Shown here: piece after piece, positions 25,509 to 33,826 of the stretch
Layout of the letters: each line of letters opens with the position of its first letter
Numbering within the stretch: position 1 is the stretch's first letter
DNA from: JAZKFT01 sp963845495
Lineage (GTDB): Bacteria; Bacteroidota; Bacteroidia; Chitinophagales; Chitinophagaceae
DNA: 64,000 nt
Reading direction: 5' to 3'
Assembly: GCA_963845495.1 (NCBI GenBank)
Contig: CAWJTH010000039.1
Coordinates: 62,001-126,000 of the forward strand
Program-made: the position numbers and the translations under genes
The notes under the pieces: generated by a model
Database searches by the model: none
What the model saw: only the letters and a program-made list of their open reading frames with translations
What the model was told of the DNA's origin: nothing

Positions 25509-26549
25509 ATGATAGAAGCAAAAGGTTACGCGGCGCAAGATGAAAAAACAAACTTGGCGCCTTGGGATTTTCAACGTCGTGAAGTTGGTCCGCATGATGT
25601 ACAGTTTGATATTCAGTTTTGTGGGGTTTGCCACAGCGACTTGCACCAAATTAGGAACGAATGGTTTCCCGGTATTTTCCCCATGGTGCCTGGCCACGAA
25701 ATTGTTGGCCATGTGGTAAAAGTGGGCGATCACGTGAAGAAATTTAAAGTGGGTGATATTGCAGGCGTTGGCTGCATGGTGGATAGTTGCCGCGTTTGCG
25801 AAAACTGTAAAGAAGGTTTGGAACAGTATTGCCTCGAAGGCAATGTGCAAACCTATAACGGCAGGGAAAAAAATGGAGCGCCAACTTATGGCGGCTATTC
25901 AAATACCATTGTAGTACACGAAGATTTTGTGTTACACGTAAGCGATAAATTAAACTTGGCAGCCGTGGCTCCTTTGCTTTGTGCGGGCATCACCACTTAT
26001 TCGCCTTTAAAACATTGGAAAGTTGGAAAAGGCCATAAATTGGCCGTTCTTGGATTAGGTGGTTTAGGCCACATGGCCGTTAAATTTGGCGTGGCTTTTG
26101 GCGCTGAAGTAACTGTTTTAAGTACGTCGCCCAGCAAAGAAGCGGATGCCAAAAAATTGGGTGCGCACAAGTTTGTTGTAACCAAAGATCCTGAACAAGT
26201 AAAAGCTGTTAAAGGATATTTCGATTTTATTTTGGACACCGTTTCGGCGGAACACGACATGAATCAATACTTGGGTTTCTTGCGTACCAATGGCGTGCAT
26301 ATTTGTGTTGGCGTACCATCTGTGCCCTATTCTATTCATCCTTTCAGCTTGTTGGGCGGCCGTAAAAGTGTTGCTGGTTCTGGCATTGGCGGCATTCCCG
26401 AAACTCAGGAAATGCTGGATTATTGCGCTGAACACAATATTGTTTCCGACATAGAAATGATCGACATAAAAGATATACATAACGCTTACGACCGTATGGT
26501 AAAAGGCGATGTACGCTATCGTTTTGTAATTGACATGGCCACTTTGTAA
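25509..26549 (+). CDS. Zinc-dependent NAD(P) alcohol dehydrogenase (YahK/CAD-like)
   Basis: A medium-chain alcohol/aldehyde reductase of 346 residues. Catalytic zinc residues are Cys41 (GVCHSD) and the GHE motif at 62-64. The structural zinc is held by Cys94, Cys97, Cys100 and Cys108. The Rossmann motif is GLGGLGHMAVKFG. This combination matches the YahK / cinnamyl alcohol dehydrogenase-like group, usually NADPH-linked reductases with broad aldehyde range. It is a single gene with its own terminator at 26602-26640. Confidence 0.93.
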   Translation: MIEAKGYAAQDEKTNLAPWDFQRREVGPHDVQFDIQFCGVCHSDLHQIRNEWFPGIFPMVPGHEIVGHVVKVGDHVKKFKVGDIAGVGCMVDSCRVCENCKEGLEQYCLEGNVQTYNGREKNGAPTYGGYSNTIVVHEDFVLHVSDKLNLAAVAPLLCAGITTYSPLKHWKVGKGHKLAVLGLGGLGHMAVKFGVAFGAEVTVLSTSPSKEADAKKLGAHKFVVTKDPEQVKAVKGYFDFILDTVSAEHDMNQYLGFLRTNGVHICVGVPSVPYSIHPFSLLGGRKSVAGSGIGGIPETQEMLDYCAEHNIVSDIEMIDIKDIHNAYDRMVKGDVRYRFVIDMATL

Positions 26550-26601
26550 TGGATAATTGAATAATAGATCAATGGATAATTTGTTTACATAAGTTGCCAA
26601 G

Positions 26602-26640
26602 AAAAACGCCACCGCTTAATTGCAGTGGCGTTTTTCTTTT
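26602..26640 (+). terminator. Terminator after the alcohol dehydrogenase
   Basis: AAAAACGCCAC pairs with GTGGCGTTTTT, followed by CTTTT. Confidence 0.9.
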
Positions 26641-26931
26641 AAACCCTATTGACATTATTTACAAAACTTCTTACATTGTGCTATCAATCAATCTTCTAGC
26701 TAACTAAACGCAGATTTTCATAGTTATGTTTATATTCATTTCAATTATAAAAGACGATTTTTAACCAGCTTATGTAACAATATCATTGCCCACCAATATA
26801 TTTACACCGAATTTTAGATATAAACACTATACCTAAAGCTTAGAAAGGAAATATAGTTATATAATTTTTTATATTATTTGTTTTGTGTTCTAGTTTTCAC
26901 CCCTATCTTTAAATCCTAACTATTTTGATAT
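26641..26931. other. AT-rich leader region of the ATP-grasp gene
   Basis: No gene, repeat or clear promoter element is seen here. It is strongly AT-rich and precedes the ATP-grasp/alpha-E/transglutaminase cluster, so the cluster's promoter probably lies within it. Confidence 0.4.
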
Positions 26932-28380
26932 ATGAGTAATGGCCACTGGACTGATGAATATGCGCTACCACCAAATGTGTACGACGAAATGCGTACTGCT
27001 GACAATATTAGGTTGCCTTATGAGCAGATAAACCAATACATGCAACGCTTCTCGGCTTCCTCCTTTCACCAAAAAGAAAAGCTGGCCAACGATTTGTTTA
27101 TGAGCCAGGGTATTACTTTTACCGTTTACAGCAATAGCCAAGGTATCGAGCGTATTTTCCCTTTTGATGTGCTTCCACGCATTATTACCTCAACCGAATG
27201 GAGCAAAATTGAAAAAGGCATTAAACAACGCCTAAAAGCGTTGAACATGTTTTTACAAGATGTTTATCATAATCAACAGATTATAAAAGAGGGCGTGGTA
27301 CCGGCCGCTTTAATTGCCAGTTGCCCACATTTTAACCGCGAGGTTTTTGGCATTGATGTACCGCACAATATTTATGTGCATATTTCCGGCATTGATTTGA
27401 TCCGCGATTCCGACGGTGAATTTTATGTGTTGGAAGATAATTTGCGCACCCCCAGCGGCGTAAGTTATATGTTGGAAAACCGCGAAGTAACCAAACGCAT
27501 TTTCCCCGAATTATTATCGAGCAATATGGTAAAGGGTGTTTCTGATTACCCAATTTTGCTGCACAATATTTTAAACAGCCTTGCACCGAAACAAAAAAGC
27601 AACCCTACAGTAGTGTTGCTAACGCCGGGCATTTACAACAGCGCTTATTACGAACATACTTTTTTGGCCCGTTATATGGGCATCGAAATGGTAGAGGGCC
27701 GTGATTTGGTGGTAGATAACGATAAAGTATTTATGAAAACCACCAAAGGCTTAAAACAAGTGGATGTAATTTATCGCCGGGTGGATGATGATTATCTTGA
27801 TCCGCTGGTATTTAAACCTGATAGTATGTTGGGCGTTGCGGGGTTGATCAGCGCTTACCGCAAAGGAAATGTGAGCATTGTAAATGCGGTTGGCAACGGT
27901 GTGGCTGATGATAAAGCTGTGTACGCTTATGTTCCGGCCATGATTAAATATTATTTGAACGAAGATCCCATCTTGAAAAACGTGCATACCTACCGCATGG
28001 AAAACCAAGATGAACTAGAATATACTGTTCAAAACATCCATAAAATGGTGGTGAAAAAAACCAATGAAAGTGGCGGCTATGGTTTGGTAATGGGCGATAA
28101 AGCATCTGACGAGGAACTGGCTGGTTGCATTGCGGCCATCCACGAAGATCCGCGTTCGTTTATTGCGCAGCCTATTATTAACCTGTCAACCGCACCTTGT
28201 TTTATTGATGGAAAATTGCAGCCAAGGCACGTAGATTTGCGCCCTTATGCACTTTGCGGACCTGATGGAATTGAAATTGTTCCTGGCGGATTGACCCGTG
28301 TTGCGCTTCGCGAAGGCAGCAAAGTGGTAAATTCATCGCAAGGCGGCGGTAGTAAAGATACTTGGGTGTTAGATATGTGA
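26932..28380 (+). CDS. Circularly permuted ATP-grasp type 2 protein
   Basis: A 482-residue member of the COG2308 family, ATP-grasp enzymes with permuted subdomains. Recognisable blocks are FYVLEDNLRTPSGVSYMLENR, YRRVDDDYLDP, VKKTNESGGYGLVMG, FIAQPIINLSTAPC and HVDLRPYALCG. ATP-grasp enzymes join a carboxylate to an amine or thiol via acyl-phosphate; the substrates here are unknown. It is followed by alpha-E and transglutaminase-like genes, a trio conserved in many bacteria and proposed to make or modify a peptide. Length is typical. Confidence 0.93.
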   Translation: MSNGHWTDEYALPPNVYDEMRTADNIRLPYEQINQYMQRFSASSFHQKEKLANDLFMSQGITFTVYSNSQGIERIFPFDVLPRIITSTEWSKIEKGIKQRLKALNMFLQDVYHNQQIIKEGVVPAALIASCPHFNREVFGIDVPHNIYVHISGIDLIRDSDGEFYVLEDNLRTPSGVSYMLENREVTKRIFPELLSSNMVKGVSDYPILLHNILNSLAPKQKSNPTVVLLTPGIYNSAYYEHTFLARYMGIEMVEGRDLVVDNDKVFMKTTKGLKQVDVIYRRVDDDYLDPLVFKPDSMLGVAGLISAYRKGNVSIVNAVGNGVADDKAVYAYVPAMIKYYLNEDPILKNVHTYRMENQDELEYTVQNIHKMVVKKTNESGGYGLVMGDKASDEELAGCIAAIHEDPRSFIAQPIINLSTAPCFIDGKLQPRHVDLRPYALCGPDGIEIVPGGLTRVALREGSKVVNSSQGGGSKDTWVLDM

Positions 28381-28386
28381 GAAAAA

Positions 28387-28539
28387 GTTATGAATTATAA
28401 ATTATGAGTTATGAATTATAAAGCGGCTTAAAAATTACAATATCAGCTTCTCTTTGTTTACTTATAATTTATTTCGTTTCTTTTTATCGCCCAAAAATTT
28501 ATACCCGTAATTCATAACTCATAATTTATAATTCATAAC
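28387..28539. repeat. Inverted-repeat module (153 bp) filling the ATP-grasp/alpha-E gap
   Basis: Bases 28387-28414 (four heptads, GTTATGA, ATTATAA, ATTATGA, GTTATGA) are the exact reverse complement of 28512-28539. The 97-bp spacer has no gene. The module occupies almost the whole 167-bp gap. Confidence 0.9.
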
Positions 28540-28547
28540 TACAATCT

Positions 28548-29489
28548 ATGTTATCAAGGACTGCAGATAGCCTTTACTGGATGAATCGTTATATGGAACG
28601 TGCCGACGGATTATTGCGCACAGTACGCATGGGTTTCATCGCCTCATACGATATAAACAAAGAAGAACCGTTTAGCTGGGAATCAATTTTGACTATTTTT
28701 AGTAATGAAAGTGAAGAGTCGTGCAAGGCGCTGGAATACAGGGCCAACGACGTGTTGCACTTGTTGTTAGAAAATATGAACGATTACAATTCCCTAAAAA
28801 TGATGATTACACGTGCCAGGGAAAATGCCCGTGGCGCACAAGATCATCTTACCAAAGAAGTTTGGGAAGCGGTGAACCAGATGTATCACAACGTAAACAA
28901 CCTTGACCTGTGGAACACTATCAACAATGGCGACCAAATTACCATGTTGACCAAATTATCTGATAATTGCCTAGCATATTACGGCGTTACAGACATTACC
29001 ATGCCCCGCAGCCAAGGATGGAATTTTATGAATTTAGGCCGCTATACTGAAAGGTGTTTCCAAACACTAGATATTGTAGGCGAAAAGTTTAAGGAAATGG
29101 ATTACGATTTAAATGATGAACAACATATTGTGCATTGGCGCAATATGCTGCTTTGTTTAAGTGGTTATGAACTATACTTGAAAGCATACCGTAGCGGCAG
29201 CCATACCGAGAACATTATTGACATGACCTTTTTCAACAACGAATTTCCACGTAGTATTATTTATTCGGTACATCGGGTAAGGCATTATTTGAAGATTGTA
29301 TTGGCCGAAAATGAACACTCCAACAATGCGCATATTTTGCGGGTAATGGGTAAGTTGCATGCAACCATAGCCTACACTGACTTACAAGAAATCCAAAAAA
29401 TGGGATTGAAAGATTTCATTTCAACCTTACGGGAACAATTGATAGAAGTGAGTCAGCTGATTGGTCAATCTTTTTTCTCTTATTATTGA
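28548..29489 (+). CDS. Alpha-E domain protein
   Basis: A 313-residue, nearly all-helical protein of the alpha-E family (COG2307). It begins MLSRTADSLYWMNRYMERADGL, the diagnostic N-terminal helix, and contains LTKEVWEAVN, FMNLGRYTERCFQTLDIV and FPRSIIYSVHRVRHYL. Alpha-E proteins accompany permuted ATP-grasp and transglutaminase genes and were suggested to bind or process the peptide product; direct evidence is lacking. It sits between those two partners, 167 nt after the ATP-grasp gene. Confidence 0.93.
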   Translation: MLSRTADSLYWMNRYMERADGLLRTVRMGFIASYDINKEEPFSWESILTIFSNESEESCKALEYRANDVLHLLLENMNDYNSLKMMITRARENARGAQDHLTKEVWEAVNQMYHNVNNLDLWNTINNGDQITMLTKLSDNCLAYYGVTDITMPRSQGWNFMNLGRYTERCFQTLDIVGEKFKEMDYDLNDEQHIVHWRNMLLCLSGYELYLKAYRSGSHTENIIDMTFFNNEFPRSIIYSVHRVRHYLKIVLAENEHSNNAHILRVMGKLHATIAYTDLQEIQKMGLKDFISTLREQLIEVSQLIGQSFFSYY

Positions 29490-29640
29490 TTATACGGCTG
29501 GCGGCACTATATGCTTAATTATCTATACTTTCGCAACCGGAAATCATCTTTATCTCTTTTCTAATTTTTTATCTGGATGCAAGTAGTTCGAACGTTTGAT
29601 TTTCATTAGCGTATCAACAATTGGCATCTAACAAGTTCTT

Positions 29641-30639
29641 ATGCCCGTTTATAAAATTCAACACATTACCAATTATGAATACGATGCCTTGGTAATTGAT
29701 AGCATCAACCAAATAAAAATTTATCCTTTTCAATCTACTGATCAACAGGTATTGGATCACGAGGTAATTATTACCAACAATCCGCCGGTTATGATGTACA
29801 CCGATTATTGGGGCAATAAAACTGGCGTTTTTACAGTTACCGAACCGCACAAAAAAATGACCATCGAAAGCAGATTGACGGTGCAAACAGAAACATCGCA
29901 ACTACCCGATATTACTCCGTTATCTATTTTATTACAATATGATTACCGCTTGCCGGAACAAATCGAATCTACCGAAGCCATTTATGAAATTTTAAAACAA
30001 GTACCGTTAGCAGAAAGCGGAGCAAAACTCATAAACGGCAAATGGCAATTTGAAAACAATTATGACCCGCAAATTGCGAACCGAAAATTGCCAAACACAT
30101 ACCAGTCGTGGATCATCGCTGATTTTTGCAACCGCTATATTTTCGAAAATTTTACATACGAAAAAGGCATTACCACTATTGAAACGACGGTGGACGAAAT
30201 TTTAAAATACAAAAAAGGCGTTTGTCAGGATTTTGCCCACTTATTGTTGCAATTACTGCGAACCGCTGGCATTATTTGTAGATATGTAAGCGGCTATATT
30301 TGTCCGAATAAAAATGGCATGCGTGGCGAAGGTGCCACCCATGCGTGGATAGAAATTTGGTTGGACGGACAAGGTTGGCTCGGCTTGGACCCGACCAATA
30401 ATTTATGGGTAAAACAGAGCCATGTTCGCTTGGCGGTGGGTAGAAGTTTTGATGATTGCAGCCCTGCAAAAGGCACATTTAAAGGTTTGGCCAATCAAAA
30501 ATTAAGCGTTTTTGTAAGCATTGGTTATGAAGACGGCAACAAATTTGAAGACCAAAATTTGGTAACCATGCAACATGAACGTACACCTGTGCCGGTAATT
30601 ATTCCAAGGCATCATCATCATGCACAGCAACAGCAATAG
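29641..30639 (+). CDS. Transglutaminase-like protein of the ATP-grasp/alpha-E cluster
   Basis: A 332-residue transglutaminase-fold protein with an N-terminal beta domain (YKIQHITNYEYDALVIDSIN) and the papain-like core. The catalytic triad is visible: Cys in YKKGVCQDFAH (near residue 194), His in GATHAWIEIW (near 233) and Asp in GLDPTNN (near 251). The C-terminus is His/Gln-rich. It may act as a peptidase or amide-forming enzyme on the product of the ATP-grasp partner. It lies 151 nt after the alpha-E gene on the same strand. Confidence 0.93.
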   Translation: MPVYKIQHITNYEYDALVIDSINQIKIYPFQSTDQQVLDHEVIITNNPPVMMYTDYWGNKTGVFTVTEPHKKMTIESRLTVQTETSQLPDITPLSILLQYDYRLPEQIESTEAIYEILKQVPLAESGAKLINGKWQFENNYDPQIANRKLPNTYQSWIIADFCNRYIFENFTYEKGITTIETTVDEILKYKKGVCQDFAHLLLQLLRTAGIICRYVSGYICPNKNGMRGEGATHAWIEIWLDGQGWLGLDPTNNLWVKQSHVRLAVGRSFDDCSPAKGTFKGLANQKLSVFVSIGYEDGNKFEDQNLVTMQHERTPVPVIIPRHHHHAQQQQ

Positions 30640-30682
30640 ATTTTTAGTTATTTTTATGATATCAATCCCCAAAAACTATATC

Positions 30683-31201
30683 ATGAAAAAAACCTTTGCT
30701 TGCTTTGTTATCGTTTTGGCTTTTACAAGTTGCATGCAATCTGTAAAAGGGCCTAATGGCGTGGTGTACAGCACGGTTGCCCAATACAACGATTATATTG
30801 TAGGCCGCCAAATGGAAATTATAAAATCAATGAAGGATATGGTAGCGATGATTGGCACCAATAAAGCCATGGCGCTTAATATGTTATCAAACGTATCAGT
30901 AAAATGTTTAGAAAAAGCTAAAGATGTGGAAGGTATGCCTGCTTGGAAAGGGAATACAAATTTTAGGGATAAAGCCGTTGGCATGTTTAGGTATTATGGA
31001 ACCACTTATTCCAACGATTTTAAAGAGTTGATACAATTAGCCAGCAACCCTGAAATTACTGAAACCGAACGGGCCAGTTTAAAAGATAAGGGTAAAGCTA
31101 TTGATAGAGAAGAAGAAAAAATGAATGAAGGCTTTCTTGATGCCCAAAAAGAATTTTCGGAAGCCAATCATTTACGGCTGGAAAAAAGAAATGAATATTA
31201 A
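30683..31201 (+). CDS. Predicted lipoprotein downstream of the transglutaminase gene
   Basis: The ATG at 30683 starts a lipoprotein signal (MKKTFACFVIVLAFTSC) and a 172-residue protein; the frame is open upstream but without a signal. The mature part is mainly helical and charged, with VAQYNDYIVGRQMEIIKSMK near the start and a Lys/Glu-rich C-terminus. No family is recognised. It lies 43 nt after the transglutaminase gene and could be a fourth member of that transcription unit. It is convergent with the acetyltransferase gene. Confidence 0.7.
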   Translation: MKKTFACFVIVLAFTSCMQSVKGPNGVVYSTVAQYNDYIVGRQMEIIKSMKDMVAMIGTNKAMALNMLSNVSVKCLEKAKDVEGMPAWKGNTNFRDKAVGMFRYYGTTYSNDFKELIQLASNPEITETERASLKDKGKAIDREEEKMNEGFLDAQKEFSEANHLRLEKRNEY

Positions 31202-31203
31202 AC

Positions 31204-31647
31204 TCATTTCACCATTTCTATATGTGGGATATCGTCTTCTAAATAAGGTTCGCCAGCAATTACAAAACCCAACGATTCGTAAAATTTTTCAAGGTAGCGC
31301 TGTGCGCCTATTCGAATGGGCACTTGCCCGAAAAGACCATATAATTGCTCGATTGATTTTTGCATTAATATTTTACCGATACCAGTTCCGCGAACCTTTG
31401 GTGAACTTACCACCCTACCAATGGAAGCTTCGGCAAACGAATCGCCAGCTTTTAAAATACGGGTGTAGGCAACCAATATATTATCCTCGTTCCAACCCAT
31501 TAAATGCCAGCTTTTTAAGTCTTTCCCATCTTCATCTAAATATGGGCAATTTTGTTCTACCACAAATACCTCGCTGCGCAATTGAAGGATTGCATACAAT
31601 TGGTATGGTGTTAGCTCGTCAAATGTTTTCAGTTCCCAGTTGATCAT
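31204..31647 (-). CDS. ElaA-like GNAT N-acetyltransferase
   Basis: The ATG at 31647 gives 147 residues (MINWELKTFDELTPYQLYAI). A longer frame would need a TTG that lies inside the predicted -7 element TATATTTG (31663-31670 on this strand), so the shorter start is preferred. The core has LRSEVFVVEQNCPY, the acetyl-CoA loop RGTGIGKILM and GAQRYLEKFYESLGF, typical of ElaA. The substrate is unknown. The leader would be about 10 nt. Confidence 0.88.
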   Translation of the reverse strand: MINWELKTFDELTPYQLYAILQLRSEVFVVEQNCPYLDEDGKDLKSWHLMGWNEDNILVAYTRILKAGDSFAEASIGRVVSSPKVRGTGIGKILMQKSIEQLYGLFGQVPIRIGAQRYLEKFYESLGFVIAGEPYLEDDIPHIEMVK

Positions 31648-31688
31648 CTTTTCCGATTTGGGCAAATATAATCGCCGGAGGCGATAAA

Positions 31689-31724
31689 ATAAGTCTGCGA
31701 AGCGAGGACGCTTCGCAGACTTAT
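31689..31724. terminator. 16-bp perfect hairpin downstream of the M28 peptidase gene
   Basis: ATAAGTCTGCGAAGCG (31689-31704) pairs perfectly with 31709-31724, loop AGGA; on the leftward strand TTTTATC follows. It lies about 105 nt past the peptidase stop. It may be a terminator or a REP-like palindrome. Confidence 0.6.
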
Positions 31725-31774
31725 CAAAGTAAAAATTTAAAAGTAAAATTGATTACTGATTATTTGCAATGATA

Positions 31775-31815
31775 AATAAATATTAGCGTTTGTCTAAATA
31801 CTAACTACTATTATC
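31775..31815. repeat. Single arm related to the TAGACAA repeat modules
   Basis: The complement reads ACTTAGATAATAGTAGTTAG, then TATTTAGACAAACGC, similar to arms at 35777-35810 and 38216-38250. No opposite arm is seen here. Confidence 0.5.
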
Positions 31816-31829
31816 TAAGTACTTTTCTC

Positions 31830-33179
31830 CTACCTTCCAACGCTTGGCATAACTGGCAAACTTTCATTTCCAGCTTCATTTACCGATTGTACAGCAAAAA
31901 AGTAATTGTCTTTCGAGTAAAGCAAATCAGCATTAAGGCTAGTTGTAAAAATCTTTTTCTGCCAAACCGGGCTACTTGTTTCACGCATTAAAATATAATA
32001 ACCTTTTACGTTGCCGGTTTTTGGTTTCGACCAACTTAATACCGTATGGTTCGTTAGGTTTTTCACATCTACTTTTACATTTTGTGGCATACTTGGCGCT
32101 TTGGCTAAATTACTCAGCGTACTCAAATTCATGGCGGTATTTTTACGGAGGTATTCAAAATCCATAAATTTTTCCAAATCGCCGTATTCAATGCCATTTT
32201 CCATGCGTAAATCTTGGTGTTGATGGTTGAAATTTTCGTTCAATTCCGTAATGCGCACGGCGGCAAAACCACGTTGCAAAAATGGTGTATGGTCTCCGCC
32301 ACGTAAAAACCGGTCGCTGCGATACACCAACATAATCTTTAAATTATCAACGTAGCGTTCCCCAATCTCCTTTACATAACGTGCCAATTGCCGGCTTTTG
32401 CTATCGTTTTCCAAACCAAGGCTACGTATATTATTCAACGATTTTTCTGCTTCAAAAGCAGGAATACCTTCGCTGAAAATTCGAACAGTTGTATTGTCAA
32501 TATTTTTTGTTTCTGAGCTATTGTTGCTGCCCATAATGTCGTTGTTTAACATGGCTTCAATATCCCAATTTTGCTGTTTGGCTTTTTCAGCTAGAAACCC
32601 ACTGCCCAATAAACCTTGCTCCTCGCCGCTAACCGCAACAAAAATTACTGTAGCCGAAAATTGCTGTTGCGACATCACCCTTGCGCATTCCAAAACATTT
32701 GCCACTCCGCTCCCATCGTCGTTTGCACCTGGGGCATCGCTTGTTCGATTCATTACATCGGTTACGCGGCTATCCAAATGACCGCTCACTAAAAAAATAC
32801 GATGGTCGGCTGTGTCTGTTCCTTTTAAAACGGCCATCACATTTCCAAGATTTGTTGGTTTGTCGATGCGTTTCCCATCGGGTTGTAAAGTGGTCGTATC
32901 CAAATAACAGGTCATGCGGCCATTGCTATTTTTGGCGAAACTGTTCATTTTAGACAATACCCAAAGCCTTGCTGCGCCAATACCACGTTGTTTTTCAGTT
33001 AATGTGCTCATTACTTGGCGAGTACCAAAAGCTACCAGTTGGTGAATGTAACTTTGCAATGAATCGGAAGAAATCTGTAATACCATCTTTTCAATTGTAG
33101 GGTCTCGGTTAATGATTTCTTGGGCTGAAATGGATTGGATACAAACAAATAAGCTGGCTACTACGATAAGTTTTCTCAT
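31830..33179 (-). CDS. Secreted M28 family zinc aminopeptidase
   Basis: A 449-residue exported metallopeptidase with signal MRKLIVVASLFVCIQSISAQ. The two-zinc M28 site is complete: SGHLDS, ANDDGSG, the catalytic SGEEQGLLGS, NNDIMG and the late His in GGDHTPF. After about residue 365 a fibronectin type III-like domain follows (PSMPQNVKVDVKN...VLSWSKPKTGNVKGYYI), common in secreted Bacteroidota M28 enzymes. It probably trims peptides in the periplasm or outside the cell. No type IX C-terminal signal is evident. Confidence 0.92.
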   Translation of the reverse strand: MRKLIVVASLFVCIQSISAQEIINRDPTIEKMVLQISSDSLQSYIHQLVAFGTRQVMSTLTEKQRGIGAARLWVLSKMNSFAKNSNGRMTCYLDTTTLQPDGKRIDKPTNLGNVMAVLKGTDTADHRIFLVSGHLDSRVTDVMNRTSDAPGANDDGSGVANVLECARVMSQQQFSATVIFVAVSGEEQGLLGSGFLAEKAKQQNWDIEAMLNNDIMGSNNSSETKNIDNTTVRIFSEGIPAFEAEKSLNNIRSLGLENDSKSRQLARYVKEIGERYVDNLKIMLVYRSDRFLRGGDHTPFLQRGFAAVRITELNENFNHQHQDLRMENGIEYGDLEKFMDFEYLRKNTAMNLSTLSNLAKAPSMPQNVKVDVKNLTNHTVLSWSKPKTGNVKGYYILMRETSSPVWQKKIFTTSLNADLLYSKDNYFFAVQSVNEAGNESLPVMPSVGR

Positions 33180-33236
33180 AAATATTAGATGGAATTTCTG
33201 ATTTGCAAAATAAGATTTTTAGATGAGTTTTAAACA

Positions 33237-33339
33237 GTAGGGGCGGCCCTTGTGGCCGCCCTTGTTTGCAAAGCAGTTTGCGACATTGCCTGTAAGCGGC
33301 ATTGCCACATTGCGGGGCGGCCACAAGGGCCGCCCCTAC
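33237..33339. repeat. GC-rich element with 25-bp perfect terminal inverted repeats
   Basis: Bases 33237-33261 are the exact reverse complement of 33315-33339; both arms are made of GGGGCGGCC/CTTGTGGCCGCCC-type sequence. The inner 53 bp contain shorter TGCAAAGCAGTTTGCG and GGCATTGCC partial palindromes. The whole is 103 bp, GC-rich in an AT-rich surround, with no coding frame. It looks like a REP/MITE-type element. Confidence 0.8.
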
Positions 33340-33826
33340 GGCGATCATGTAATTTTAGAGGTTGAAAGAATACAAGAAGACCGTGTCCGCTGCGCCCCGG
33401 ATGGGCAGTAGTACCACGCAAAGCGCCTTTTTTAATGGATAATTGAATAATTTATAATGGATAATTTTGTTTAGTGAATTGGCGCTGCGGAGTACTACAG
33501 ACAGCCGGAATTGGCGCCCAAAAAAATATCCAATTATTCCACTTTTACATTTACGGCATTGCCTGTTTCATAATGGGTTTGGCGCATCGATGGTTACGTT
33601 TTTAAGTAATGTCTTTTGCATGTTGCAATACAAACCCTTGTTTGGCGGAGATGCTCATATTATATCATGCACCCGAGAAAGGACACAAAACGCACCTTTT
33701 TCTCTGCCTTCTTTGCTTCTTTACGGTAAAAATATCTACCGCGAAGAAGCAAAGAAGGTAGATTGTTCAATATTCATTGTTCATTATTCACTTTTCATTG
33801 TTCATTATCGTGTTACTTTTGCCGCC
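33340..33826. other. Repeat-rich stretch before the GT2 gene, no gene
   Basis: It holds GGATAATT-type repeats at about 33435-33465 and an imperfect palindrome at 33707-33728 / 33737-33758 (20 of 22 matching, CCTTCTTTGCTTCTT arms). Six TNTTCAT heptads follow at 33764-33805. The reading frame open here continues into the glycosyltransferase but shows no protein-like composition. Confidence 0.7.
33814..33821 (+). promoter_or_regulatory. Predicted -7 element of the GT2 gene (leaderless)
   Basis: TACTTTTG ends 5 nt before the ATG at 33827. Confidence 0.5.

Noticed and set aside
31648..31665. TTG start extending the ElaA-like protein by six residues
   Set aside because: The TTG lies inside the predicted -7 promoter element, so it would not be in the mRNA.
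33467..33826. N-terminal extension of the GT2 gene
   Set aside because: The stretch is repeat-derived, has no domain, and the normal GT2 start follows a -7 element at 33814-33821.
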